Origin: Pedobacter hiemivivus
Lineage (GTDB): Bacteria; Bacteroidota; Bacteroidia; Sphingobacteriales; Sphingobacteriaceae
Direction: 5' to 3'
DNA: 64,000 nucleotides
NCBI RefSeq assembly: GCF_004331685.1
Contig: NZ_SJSM01000017.1
Span: 48,524-112,523 of the forward strand
A program made the position numbers and the translations under genes. A model generated the notes under the pieces. That model ran no database searches and had not been told where the DNA came from. It was given only the letters and a program-made list of their open reading frames with translations. Positions 18,017 to 26,740 of the stretch are shown here, in pieces. Numbering within the stretch: position 1 is the first letter of the stretch; each line of letters opens with the position of its first letter.

Positions 18017-18607
18017 TTAACGTTTGAACAAGCCTGCTGTCAGGAGCAAAAAATAAGCTACATCTGATTGGTTGAAATGTGTCTTAAGCGTCTTTAATGC
18101 TGCTACAAGATGGTTTTTAACTGTATTACGGGAAAGATTAAGCTTTGCTGCAATTTCATCATAATTTAATCCCTCATATCTACTCATTCTAAAGATCAGT
18201 TGCTGCTGGGGCGGTAAATGGATCAGGGCGGCCTCTGTAAAACGCTGCAGATCTACTAGCAAAACTGCTTCTTCAGTATCATTGCTTACCTTTTCCATGT
18301 TCAACCATAACTGGTCAATTGCTTTCTGGGAAACTGCAATTTTCTGCAATACGTTAAGTGCAAGTCTTCTGGAAATGGTATATAGGTAGGGTGCAATGGG
18401 TAAATCTTCATTTAGTCTGTCACGATTTACCCATACACTGAGTAAGGTATCATTCACTACCTCTTCTGCCTGCTCTTTATTTTTTAGCAATCGGAAACAA
18501 AAACTGGCCAGTCTTTTGAAATTAAGTTCAAAAATTTGGCGGAAAGCAAATTCATCACCGGCTTTTAATGCAATAATGATGTCTCTTTCAGTCGACCCAA
18601 TTGCCAT
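18017..18607 (-). CDS. ECF RNA polymerase sigma factor (locus 1)
   Basis: 196 residues with sigma region 2 (FRQIFELNFKRLASFCFRLL) and a region 4 helix-turn-helix (YDEIAAKLNLSRNTVKNHL). It is the first gene of the ECF/FecR/SusCD array and likely activates the operon when SusC binds its ligand. A TATCTTTG box lies on the minus strand at 18663-18670, but with no clear -33 element. The preceding cysteine desulfurase ends 79 bases upstream on the same strand, so some read-through is possible. Confidence 0.92.
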   Translation of the reverse strand: MAIGSTERDIIIALKAGDEFAFRQIFELNFKRLASFCFRLLKNKEQAEEVVNDTLLSVWVNRDRLNEDLPIAPYLYTISRRLALNVLQKIAVSQKAIDQLWLNMEKVSNDTEEAVLLVDLQRFTEAALIHLPPQQQLIFRMSRYEGLNYDEIAAKLNLSRNTVKNHLVAALKTLKTHFNQSDVAYFLLLTAGLFKR

Positions 18608-18686
18608 CTCCTTAGCTTAACAATTTTTGTGCAAATACTTCCTTCATGAACTGCAATGTATACAAAGATAATATTAATTCCTTTTT

Positions 18687-19847
18687 TTATGGCCAGACAG
18701 TAGCGATTTCATTAACAATCTCTTTAGTAAAAAGATCAGCCAGCTTATCTGCAGCATAATCTATTTCTTCTGTTGTATTGTAACGGCTAAATGAGAACCT
18801 GATCGTTGTACTATCTGCCTCCGACCCCAAAGCACTTAACACATGAGAAGCTTTACCCGACCTGCTGTTGCAGGCACTGCCTCCAGAAGCACAAATGCGA
18901 TGTTGGTCCAGGTATACCAAGGGTGACACCTCGTTTTCTGGAACCGATACACTTAAAATATTAGATAAACTTATGGCCTTATCCCTACAATTTCCATTAA
19001 ATTTTATCCCAGGAATTTTATTATTGAGTTTATAAATCATCCTTTCCTTCAAATTGCTAATGTAATTTTCATTGAAAGATCTGTTGCTATGCGCCAATTC
19101 CAGTGCCTTTGCCAACCCAACTATACCCGCTACATTTTCAGTTCCGCTACGCTGACCTTGCTCCTGAGCACCACCATTTATAAATGATAACAATGGGTCC
19201 TTAGACCGCTTATACAAAAAACCTATTCCTTTGGGGCCATGAAACTTATGCGCTGAACCGACCAGAAAATCTGCTTTAAGTTTTTGTGTATCATAGGTAT
19301 ATTGTCCCATTGTTTGTACTGTATCGGAATGAAAAATTGCATCATAATGGCTACAAACATTCGCGATTTCATCGATAGCATTGAGGTTACCAATTTCATT
19401 GTTTCCATGCATTACGGAAACAAAAGCCCTTTCATTTGCCGCCAACAACTGGTCAAGGTGAGAAATGGACAGGTTTCCTTTTTCATCGTGTTTTAGATAA
19501 ACCAACCTAATCTCCCCATTACGTTCCAATACTTTTAAGGTCTTTAATACCGCATGATGTTCAAAATGTGTGGTGATGGCCAGTTTAATCCCATTACTCC
19601 TGATACCTGATAAAATTGCAGTATTGTCGGCCTCTGTTCCACCAGAAGTGAATACAATATGCTCGGGACTGGTGTTCAAAATATCAGCAATTAGCGTGCG
19701 GGACTGGGCAATGGCAGCACGTGTTTGCCGCCCCAGGTAATGTGTGGAGGAAGGATTACCATAATTTTCAAAAAAATAAGGCTCGATGGCCTGGAAAACT
19801 GCTTTACTTAATGGTGTGGTGGCTGCATTGTCTAAATAGATTCTCAT
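18687..19847 (-). CDS. Cysteine desulfurase (NifS/IscS-like, class V aminotransferase fold)
   Basis: 386 residues from the start chosen at 19847 (MRIYLDNAATTPLS), the conserved family N-terminus. The open frame upstream to 20039 is riboswitch sequence. The PLP lysine is Lys201 (GSAHKFHGPKG) and the active-site cysteine is Cys326 (ASGGSACNSRSG). The enzyme takes sulfur from L-cysteine to form a persulfide for Fe-S clusters or tRNA thiolation, leaving alanine. No scaffold gene (iscU, sufB) is adjacent, so the acceptor is unknown. A SAM-I riboswitch in the 5' leader implies expression tied to methionine/SAM status, unusual for a housekeeping desulfurase. Confidence 0.9.
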   Translation of the reverse strand: MRIYLDNAATTPLSKAVFQAIEPYFFENYGNPSSTHYLGRQTRAAIAQSRTLIADILNTSPEHIVFTSGGTEADNTAILSGIRSNGIKLAITTHFEHHAVLKTLKVLERNGEIRLVYLKHDEKGNLSISHLDQLLAANERAFVSVMHGNNEIGNLNAIDEIANVCSHYDAIFHSDTVQTMGQYTYDTQKLKADFLVGSAHKFHGPKGIGFLYKRSKDPLLSFINGGAQEQGQRSGTENVAGIVGLAKALELAHSNRSFNENYISNLKERMIYKLNNKIPGIKFNGNCRDKAISLSNILSVSVPENEVSPLVYLDQHRICASGGSACNSRSGKASHVLSALGSEADSTTIRFSFSRYNTTEEIDYAADKLADLFTKEIVNEIATVWP

Positions 19848-19908
19848 ATCCGTTCTTGTTTTATTTAAATAAATAACACTTATCCGGATAGCATTGAGCT
19901 GAAACGAT

Positions 19909-20004
19909 CTTATCTTTCCATTAAAAATGGAAGGAGTTAGCACCTTGTAATGTACAGGTTGCCAAGACTTCAAAGGGCCTTTTCCCTCAGTCTTTCTGGA
20001 TAAG
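19909..20004 (-). promoter_or_regulatory. SAM-I (S-box) riboswitch controlling the cysteine desulfurase
   Basis: On the minus strand this 96-base segment has the S-box core: P1 CTTATC/GATAAG closing the ends, AGACTGAGGG with GGCCCTTTGAAG, CTTGGCAACCTG, and AAGGTGCTAACTCC. These are the conserved SAM-binding and kink-turn elements. The 5' P1 strand, extended to ACACTTATCC (20007-19998), is also perfectly complementary to GGATAAGTGT (19885-19876) downstream of the aptamer. That gives a competing 10-bp helix, a plausible expression platform, ending 28 bases before the desulfurase ATG. Confidence 0.9.
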
Positions 20005-20016
20005 TGTAATAGACTA

Positions 20017-20024
20017 CAAAAATA
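20017..20024 (-). promoter_or_regulatory. Candidate -7 promoter element for the riboswitch transcript
   Basis: TATTTTTG on the minus strand matches the TAnnTTTG -7 consensus about 10 bases before the first riboswitch helix. No clear TTTG -33 box lies at the right distance. Confidence 0.4.
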
Positions 20025-20079
20025 GTATACTTTTTTCATAAATACTACTTATTTAGTAGAATATATTTTATCTTAGCCA

Positions 20080-20147
20080 AAACTTTAGATATATGGTACA
20101 TCTCTAAGTTTTGTTCAAAATAAGGCCAGACTGGATGGTCTGGCTTT
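20080..20147 (+). other. Hairpin-rich leader upstream of the HAD phosphatase gene
   Basis: The 343-base gap between the divergent desulfurase and HAD genes holds the riboswitch and, on the HAD side, two hairpins. The first pairs AAAACTT/AGA with TCT/AAGTTTT (about 20080-20113, one bulge). The second is GCCAGAC (20125-20131) with GTCTGGC (20138-20144), followed by TTTATTTAT, terminator-like on the plus strand. It could be an attenuating leader of the HAD gene or a short RNA. No known family was recognised. Confidence 0.3.
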
Positions 20148-20190
20148 ATTTATATGCTGCAATACGAAGAAACTTCGTTAAATTTGCCTA

Positions 20191-20853
20191 ATGAACAATG
20201 AGATTGCAGTTATATTTGATATGGATGGCGTAATTTGCCACACAAATCCTTACCACTCCCTTGCCTTTCGTGAGTTTTTTGCCGCAAGAGATTTAGCGCC
20301 TACTGATGAAGAATTTGCCGAACACATGTTTGGTAAAAGCAATAGTTATATCTTAAGTCACTTTTTTAAACGTCCCGTTGCCGGAGCCGAGCTATTGGAA
20401 ATGGAACAGGAAAAAGAGGGATTGTTCCGCAAAATTTACGAGCCTTATGTTGAGCCAATCACGGGGATTGTGGAATTTATGTCGGATTTAAAGCAAAATG
20501 GTGTAAAACTAGGTGTAGCCACTTCAGCTCCTTATGCCAACCTGGAATTGATTCTGAGCAAAATTGACATCCGCGAAAAACTGGGTTCGATCATGGCCAG
20601 CGAAGATGTGAAAAAACACAAGCCAGATCCAGAGGTATACCTGAAGTCGGCCGAAAATCTAAGTGTAACTCCTGATCAATGTCTGGTATTTGAAGATTCC
20701 TTTTCGGGTATCACAGCGGCCTTAAATGCCGGAATGCGTGTGGTTGGCGTACTTAGCTCTCATACCAAAGAAGAACTACCTCCTTGTAATTTATACATCG
20801 ACGATTACACCGACTTATCTTACAATAAGATCATTGAACTTTTCAATTCATAA
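20191..20853 (+). CDS. HAD-superfamily phosphatase, beta-phosphoglucomutase-like
   Basis: 220 residues. HAD motif I is FDMDGVICHTN (nucleophile Asp and acid/base Asp), motif II is the Thr/Ser of ATSAPY, motif III is the Lys of KKHKPDPEVY, and motif IV is VFEDSFSG. An alpha-helical cap is inserted between motifs I and II (subclass I). Relatives are beta-phosphoglucomutases or sugar-phosphate phosphatases; these cannot be separated by sequence alone. Followed after 18 bases by a small acidic protein gene. Confidence 0.87.
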   Translation: MNNEIAVIFDMDGVICHTNPYHSLAFREFFAARDLAPTDEEFAEHMFGKSNSYILSHFFKRPVAGAELLEMEQEKEGLFRKIYEPYVEPITGIVEFMSDLKQNGVKLGVATSAPYANLELILSKIDIREKLGSIMASEDVKKHKPDPEVYLKSAENLSVTPDQCLVFEDSFSGITAALNAGMRVVGVLSSHTKEELPPCNLYIDDYTDLSYNKIIELFNS

Positions 20854-20871
20854 TACCAGCTACTACTTACC

Positions 20872-21141
20872 ATGGAAGATGAAAACAAAAATCCTTACGT
20901 CCAATTTAACGCACAAATCCTTAAGGATTGGAAAGACAATGGTGTAGATTATATCAAATTGGTTGAGCTGGTGACCGACTTACCCGTTAAATTTTTCGAG
21001 CTAGTCCCCAACTCCGAAATCCCTGACGCTGGTGAAACGATTTACCATATCGATTCAGAAGACATTACCGAGCTTTTAGAACCTTTAAAACACGTAAAAT
21101 TTTTAGTGCACGAAATCTATCTGGAAGAAGACGAAGACTAG
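20872..21141 (+). CDS. Small acidic protein of unknown function (89 aa)
   Basis: 89 residues, strongly acidic at the C-terminus (EIYLEEDED), with no signal peptide, membrane segment or recognised motif. It starts 18 bases after the HAD gene stop and probably shares its transcript. Codon use resembles the neighbours, and the spacing supports a real gene. Function unknown. Confidence 0.65.
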   Translation: MEDENKNPYVQFNAQILKDWKDNGVDYIKLVELVTDLPVKFFELVPNSEIPDAGETIYHIDSEDITELLEPLKHVKFLVHEIYLEEDED

Positions 21142-21158
21142 CTTCTGAAAAAGCGTCG

Positions 21159-21671
21159 CTAGTTCAACTTAATCTCAAATAAACTGAATGTTCCTTTCGC
21201 ATAGTGCAAAGGCAAACCAACAGTATTGGTTAATTTTGTTACGCCGAGGTAAGTGAAACCACAGCTCACATAATAATTATTCAGCTTCTCATTCCCTGCT
21301 CCTGTATCCATTCTGATATAGGATTTTTGCTTTTCCACTGCATAATTTTTAACCCATCCTACGATATGCTTTACAAAATGCATTCCTCTAAATTTAGGAT
21401 TGGTAGCAATGCGGTGTATATATACTGCAGGGTCTTTATCTTTTTCTTCCCAAATCAGAGGATCACTTAAAGTTAAAGTAAATACACAGGCCATCTCCCC
21501 ATCTACAACAATCTGCCACTGAAGGTCATCTTTGATTGTCTGTGCTACCATAGCCCTTTCAAATCCCAACCAATTGATTGATCCAACTACTTTTTGGTAC
21601 GCCGTAGCGGCATCATACAATTCAAATATCGCGTCTATATCTTGATCGGTACTTTTTATAACTTCCATCAT
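21159..21671 (-). CDS. GNAT-family N-acetyltransferase
   Basis: 170 residues with a GNAT fold: a central IHRIATNPKFRGMHFVKHIV segment corresponds to motif A (acetyl-CoA pyrophosphate binding), and GAGNEKLNNYYVSCGFTYLG matches the later motif B. Such enzymes transfer an acetyl group from acetyl-CoA to an amine; the acceptor is unknown. It is convergent with the small acidic protein gene, 17 bases apart. A second Met directly follows the first, so the start may be 3 bases shorter. Confidence 0.8.
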   Translation of the reverse strand: MMEVIKSTDQDIDAIFELYDAATAYQKVVGSINWLGFERAMVAQTIKDDLQWQIVVDGEMACVFTLTLSDPLIWEEKDKDPAVYIHRIATNPKFRGMHFVKHIVGWVKNYAVEKQKSYIRMDTGAGNEKLNNYYVSCGFTYLGVTKLTNTVGLPLHYAKGTFSLFEIKLN

Positions 21672-21815
21672 CTCCTTATTTGTTTCTTACAAATCTATGC
21701 AGCTTTGATAAACTATAACAGCTACAGAAATAAAATATTTTAGGGTCACAGATGTTCCAATATTGAACAAACAAACTGCGCATTCGGGTGTTACAATTTT
21801 TGCAATACTTGTTGC

Positions 21816-23219
21816 TTGACCATGATAGGGAACCTTCATTTCAAAACGATACTGCTCCTCATTTTTCTATGTATTTCTGCCCCTATTTTTGCTCAAATTT
21901 CATTTTATAATCAACATTATCATAGAGATTCTCTAGCCAGAGGGCCAATCACAGAAAACCCTGTTCAAAAAAGGTTTGCCCGTGCCGCGTTGCTACTCTC
22001 AGCTACAGAAGTACTACCATGGATCTACGACAGACATATAGATAATGCTGACTTTGCTAAAATCAGCTTCAAAAGCATGGGGAATAACTTAAGGCCCAGC
22101 AGCTGGGCATGCGACATTGATGGATTTGCCACCAATCAATTGAGCCACCCCGCTCATGGCAGCATATTTTTTAATACTTTCCGCTCTAACGGCTACAGCT
22201 TTTGGCAATCCATTCCAGCTACAGTTGCGGGCAGTTACATTTGGGAGACTTTCGGAGAAAATCAGGCACCATCAACAAACGACTTCCTAAATACCTCTTT
22301 CGGTGGCGCTATTATTGGCGAAATGGTTCACCGCCTGGCGGGAAAATTAATTAATAACCGCAGTAGAGGTTTCAGAAGGCAGGTTAATGAAACCATGGCC
22401 CTATTGATTAATCCAGGCAATGGATTTAACCGACTCCTGGACGGAAAATGGGGGAAAATACCAGACCCAATGGATATGGATTCTTCAAAAATAGATTTAG
22501 AGATCGATGCAGGTCTAAGGAATTTTAACATGAACGATCGAAATACCCGCTTTAGAGGATATGGCCGTATCAAATTATTATATGGTAGTCCCTTCGAGAA
22601 TTATAAAATCCCCTTTAGCACCATCACCGTTAATGCGGAGGTTGGAAAAGACGATAGCACTTTTGTAAACTCAATCAACCTTTTTGGTTCCATCAAAGGA
22701 TGGCCGGTTGGTAGAAGCAACTACTCCAGACATATCATAGTCCTGACTGCTAATTACGACTACATTTTTAATCAAGCTTTTTCTTACAGCGGACAAAGTA
22801 TTAAATTCAGTTTATACTCAGAATTTGGTGTAAAACGTAAAAACAGGATGAATACTTCCGTAGGTGTTGGCCCAATATTGCTGGCAGCCATTCCCGAGAA
22901 GTATATATTCAACCGTAGAAACTACGATTATTGCTCCGGGTTTGGCTTTAATGCCAATGCTGAAATCAATATCAATAATATTTTCTTTTATGGCATGACC
23001 TATAACAACGGGTTCTTTTATACCTGGAATGGAAATACATCCAGCTTTTTCTTACAAAGTCTTTCTGGCGAGTTGAGATATCGGTTTCTCCATAATCTTT
23101 CTTTTTGCACTGAACCCGGATATTTTGTCTTAAGGGAAAATTATAAAAGCAACGAACGGGTAACCAGAACCTATCCGTATTTAAAAGTCGCTGTGAAATA
23201 TAACATTAGTATTCAATAG
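21816..23219 (+). CDS. DUF3943-family outer-membrane protein
   Basis: 467 residues with a signal peptide ending near ISAPIFAQ. The middle contains the DUF3943 region (LSHPAHGSIFFNTFRSNGYSFWQS, then EMVHRLAG), and the C-terminal half has alternating aromatic beta-strands typical of an outer-membrane barrel. The role of DUF3943 is unknown. It stands alone between convergent genes; an alternative start is 6 bases downstream. Confidence 0.75.
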   Translation: MTMIGNLHFKTILLLIFLCISAPIFAQISFYNQHYHRDSLARGPITENPVQKRFARAALLLSATEVLPWIYDRHIDNADFAKISFKSMGNNLRPSSWACDIDGFATNQLSHPAHGSIFFNTFRSNGYSFWQSIPATVAGSYIWETFGENQAPSTNDFLNTSFGGAIIGEMVHRLAGKLINNRSRGFRRQVNETMALLINPGNGFNRLLDGKWGKIPDPMDMDSSKIDLEIDAGLRNFNMNDRNTRFRGYGRIKLLYGSPFENYKIPFSTITVNAEVGKDDSTFVNSINLFGSIKGWPVGRSNYSRHIIVLTANYDYIFNQAFSYSGQSIKFSLYSEFGVKRKNRMNTSVGVGPILLAAIPEKYIFNRRNYDYCSGFGFNANAEININNIFFYGMTYNNGFFYTWNGNTSSFFLQSLSGELRYRFLHNLSFCTEPGYFVLRENYKSNERVTRTYPYLKVAVKYNISIQ

Positions 23220-23247
23220 CGATAGCCTAATGATTGTTAGAAACAAA

Positions 23248-23273
23248 AAAGGTGCCCATACTTGGACACCTTT
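23248..23273. terminator. Bidirectional terminator between convergent genes
   Basis: AAAGGTG (23248-23254) pairs with CACCTTT (23267-23273); the DUF3943 gene and the phosphodiesterase-phosphatase gene converge on it. A short A-rich run lies on the 5' side, which gives the minus strand a T-run. Confidence 0.6.
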
Positions 23274-23297
23274 AGCAAACAGGTAATACCTGAATTC

Positions 23298-25154
23298 TTA
23301 TTTTAACAATTCTAAAACCTTATTAGGAATCTCGAAATTTTGCAGAAATCCGGTAAACCTATCGGCTCCAGGACCATAGCTCAATAATGGAACTGGCAAG
23401 CCAGTATGGTCAGTAGTAGTATAGGTACTCACCACTGTTCCCGTTTTATAATTACCATCCAATACAATTAAGCCACCAGTTTCGTGATCTGAAGTGATAA
23501 TAACCAGCGTTTCGCCATTTTTATCAGCAAATTGTAGGGCTTTACCGATCACTCGGTCAAAACTCAGGTACTCATCAATGGTGATCTTTAGTTTATTGCT
23601 ATGCCCACCCTGGTCAATCTTTGCACCTTCAACCATCAGAAAAAATCCTTTCTTATTGTCGCTAGATAACAGTTTTAAGCTCTCATCAAAAGCATGTTCA
23701 ATCATCCTGTAATTCTCTTCAGGGCGATCGGTATCAAAACAAAGTATTTTCTTATTTTTAGCCTCTTTAGGGAGGTTACCAACACCTTTATACACTTCAA
23801 AGCCACCTGCTTTAACACGGTTTAAAATGGCATCATTGTTCGCGCCAAAAGCATCATGGTAGCCGGCAATAACCAGTGCGGCAGGGCTTCGGCTCAGATC
23901 AGCAGCGATGCTATCACTCTGATCACGCTCGGTTCTATGCGCAAAAAAAGTTGAAGGTGTAGCCCCGGTCACACGGTCATTACTTACAATGCCCGAACGG
24001 ACACCTATTTTAGCCAGTCGCTCCGGCAAATTCGGCACCTCCTTACCATTAACGTCCATCCCGATATAGCGATTATTGGTTTTTTCGCCTATCGACATGG
24101 CGCTACCGCCAGCTGCAGAGTCTGTAGTGTAATCATTCGCAGCAGAGGTATTTGAAAAACCTACATGCTTGATATTTGTTGCATTCAAATACCCACCATT
24201 AGCAGTTGCTGCAGCCCAAAAAGAGGAGAATCCAGATCCATCGCTAATCAGCAAAATCACGTTTTTAGGCTTAACCTTTCCGTTGTCACTCTTATAAGTA
24301 GGCTGGTAAATGCTGTGCTTTGAAGTTGCAGTATAATTATTACTTGGATAATTATTCAGAAACTTCGCCATTTCTGCTGGCGAATCTGTATTCAAATAAT
24401 CCACACCCATTTTAATAAAAGCCTGCCAGCAAGTTTTTGTATCTGGGTTACCCCAAAAACGCACCGGTTTACCAACACGATGTACCGAGTCCACAAAATT
24501 CTTTGTTTTCAAAGAATCCGGTGCTACCATCCTACCTAAACCGTTCCATTTGCTAAACTCTTGAAGGCTTGCACTAAAAAAGGCCACCCGTGTCAACTGC
24601 TCCTTCGTGTACGGAGTATTGCGTTTCCCATCAAAGAAAAAGATCTCATCAAAATCTTTAAATTGATCTGCAGCAGGTGCAGCCCCGCTAATCACCAGCT
24701 TTATTGCATCTGGATTATTTTTCACATCAAAATACTCGCGAATAGGCTTTAATTTAGCCTCCAGACATCTTAAAGTAGGTAGGCCAGCAGTTTTTAAGTC
24801 GATCATAAACTGTAATTTTCCCCCATCTTTATACGCTTTATTGTTGCCATTCAGCTTAATCTGTCTCAAAAGCGGTTCTATATACAAGCTTTCTATCGTA
24901 TGCTTAGGGTCGATATCTTTTTTGTGATGCGCCACATACAATTCATTCCCTTCCAGAAAAACATCGATTTCCATCGAGGCAAAATGATTGCCATGTGCGG
25001 CATAAAAAGGCTGACTTTGCAAGTAATCATTATGAGAATGGGCATTTTTGCCCACCTCATATTGTTGTGCATAGGTAACTGTCCCCATTCCCAGTACCAT
25101 CAGGCAAAAAATTGCTGTCCGTATCGTATTCGTTCTTTTGTTCATCATCTTCAT
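23298..25154 (-). CDS. Secreted fusion: PLC/GDPD-like phosphodiesterase plus alkaline phosphatase
   Basis: 618 residues with a signal peptide cleaved near TVTYAQ. Residues about 35-275 form a TIM-barrel phosphodiesterase like phosphatidylinositol phospholipase C / glycerophosphodiesterases (NAHSHNDY at 37-44, MEIDVF near 61-66, AHHKKD). Residues about 295-618 form an alkaline phosphatase: metal ligand in ISDG (Asp305), nucleophile Ser346 in TTDSAAGGSA, then IDQGGHSN and ITSDHETGG for the remaining metal ligands. One chain could therefore hydrolyse a phosphodiester and release phosphate from the resulting monoester. It lies 19 bases after susD in an ECF/FecR/SusCD locus, arguing for phosphorus or organophosphate scavenging. 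Confidence 0.86.
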   Translation of the reverse strand: MKMMNKRTNTIRTAIFCLMVLGMGTVTYAQQYEVGKNAHSHNDYLQSQPFYAAHGNHFASMEIDVFLEGNELYVAHHKKDIDPKHTIESLYIEPLLRQIKLNGNNKAYKDGGKLQFMIDLKTAGLPTLRCLEAKLKPIREYFDVKNNPDAIKLVISGAAPAADQFKDFDEIFFFDGKRNTPYTKEQLTRVAFFSASLQEFSKWNGLGRMVAPDSLKTKNFVDSVHRVGKPVRFWGNPDTKTCWQAFIKMGVDYLNTDSPAEMAKFLNNYPSNNYTATSKHSIYQPTYKSDNGKVKPKNVILLISDGSGFSSFWAAATANGGYLNATNIKHVGFSNTSAANDYTTDSAAGGSAMSIGEKTNNRYIGMDVNGKEVPNLPERLAKIGVRSGIVSNDRVTGATPSTFFAHRTERDQSDSIAADLSRSPAALVIAGYHDAFGANNDAILNRVKAGGFEVYKGVGNLPKEAKNKKILCFDTDRPEENYRMIEHAFDESLKLLSSDNKKGFFLMVEGAKIDQGGHSNKLKITIDEYLSFDRVIGKALQFADKNGETLVIITSDHETGGLIVLDGNYKTGTVVSTYTTTDHTGLPVPLLSYGPGADRFTGFLQNFEIPNKVLELLK

Positions 25155-25173
25155 TGTTCTTATTGATCAGCTA

Positions 25174-26706
25174 TTAAGGCTGAAACCAAACTTTAGTGTT
25201 GTGCGTCGGCATTTTACCGCCCATATTTTGTTGAACCCAAAGAATCAAGTTAGGGTTATTCTGCTCATTATCCGAATATACGTAACGTACAGGTATTGGT
25301 GATAAGACAGAAGGGCCAGGAACCAATTGAGGGTATCCCAATCTTCTCCATCCAGCCCATCCTTCAAAACCATTCAGATAAGTGTCTATCCATAATTGCT
25401 CGGCAATTTGTTGTAATGGAGCTGTAGTAGAAAGTGCTGCCGATGGCTGATCCAGATAAGCCTTTTTCTGTTCTTCAGAGATAAATGGCATCTCTGATTG
25501 CGTTGCTGAACCTAATGCCGGCCATTTTTCCAGGGAAGCCTTCACTGCTGCCAGGTAAACTTCTGCCACTGTTCCATTCACCCCCATATTACGTTGTATG
25601 GCTTCGGCTTTCAGTAGCATCAGTTCCGTGTAGGTCATTAGAAAAGCACGGTTTTCTTTACGGATTCTTTTACCAATTACAGAGTAATCATCTTTGTTCA
25701 GTCCAGTATTGGTGTAATCAGCCTTTTGCTCAGCATTACTCAATCCAGCGCGCTGACCTCTATAAGCCAAAGGCGTGGCTGGATTAGCTACGTTAGCGAG
25801 ATAAGAATTTTTGGTTGGTGCAGCAAAAATAGTCAGTCTGGGGTCATTCTTGCTTTTCAATAGGTTCACCATCACGTCACTTACCCTGGTATTGCTACCA
25901 AAATCTACGCCACTACCATCAACCGGAGGATTCTGGATAAACCAATAGTACAAATCTGTACCGTTGTTATAAATCAATGTAGCCTGGTCGCTATTACCTT
26001 CAAAAACAGGATATTCTGTTGGATTGTTAAATATAGCGGCTACAGCAGCCTTAACATCTATTTTAGCGGATTGTCTCATCAGGATACGCAACTTTATTGA
26101 ATTGGCAAATTTCCTCCAGCGGTTGGTACTCCCATTAAACAGGATATCCCGTTTTACGGTAGTTCCTGCAGGCAGATTTTTCAATTGTTGATTCGCAGAT
26201 TCCAAATCCCTTAGCATCAGTCCATACACTTCCTGCTGCGCTTGATAGTGTGCAAATTCCATTCCGCTCACATTACCCATACCAGCCTCATTGTAAGGAA
26301 TATCACCGTAGGCATCAGTCATTAAGGAAAGGATATACACTTTAAGAATGGAAGCCACCGCAACGTATTGAGGCAAGTTGCTTTTAGCACCAATCTCCTT
26401 CAGCTGATTCACATCTTTAATTAAACGCATCGGACCATTCCATTCTTCCCGGAAAGAAGCACCGGTCAGGTTGTATCGGCCATCCTCTTCACTAGTGCCA
26501 CCCAGCCAGGCCAAGTGTTGTACATATTGCCCGGCACGTGTACCGCTACTGCTCATCGCGTTTGCTGCACTGGCAATAATTGGAGGCAACAGCATTTCCG
26601 CTGGAACCGTAGCCGGATTGTTAGGATTCACATTTATTTCTTCAAACTTACCACAAGAGCTCAGCAATACGAGCATAGCACCTGTTATTATCGAGAATTT
26701 CTTCAT
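25174..26706 (-). CDS. SusD-like outer-membrane lipoprotein, SusD/RagB superfamily (locus 2)
   Basis: 510 residues. The lipoprotein signal ends in LLSSCGKFEEINVNPNNP, the typical start of this SusD subgroup, and the C-terminus contains the WAGWRRLGYPQL stretch seen in SusD homologues. It should cap the SusC encoded 34 bases upstream and bind the ligand. With the phosphodiesterase-phosphatase next in line, the ligand may be an organophosphate or the released alcohol moiety (inference). Confidence 0.9.
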   Translation of the reverse strand: MKKFSIITGAMLVLLSSCGKFEEINVNPNNPATVPAEMLLPPIIASAANAMSSSGTRAGQYVQHLAWLGGTSEEDGRYNLTGASFREEWNGPMRLIKDVNQLKEIGAKSNLPQYVAVASILKVYILSLMTDAYGDIPYNEAGMGNVSGMEFAHYQAQQEVYGLMLRDLESANQQLKNLPAGTTVKRDILFNGSTNRWRKFANSIKLRILMRQSAKIDVKAAVAAIFNNPTEYPVFEGNSDQATLIYNNGTDLYYWFIQNPPVDGSGVDFGSNTRVSDVMVNLLKSKNDPRLTIFAAPTKNSYLANVANPATPLAYRGQRAGLSNAEQKADYTNTGLNKDDYSVIGKRIRKENRAFLMTYTELMLLKAEAIQRNMGVNGTVAEVYLAAVKASLEKWPALGSATQSEMPFISEEQKKAYLDQPSAALSTTAPLQQIAEQLWIDTYLNGFEGWAGWRRLGYPQLVPGPSVLSPIPVRYVYSDNEQNNPNLILWVQQNMGGKMPTHNTKVWFQP

Positions 26707-26740
26707 TTGCTATATGTTTATAGAATTTGATTTAAAAGGA

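Noticed and set aside
19848..20039. N-terminal extension of the cysteine desulfurase
   Set aside because: This stretch is the SAM riboswitch and leader; the conserved protein start is MRIYLDNAATTP.
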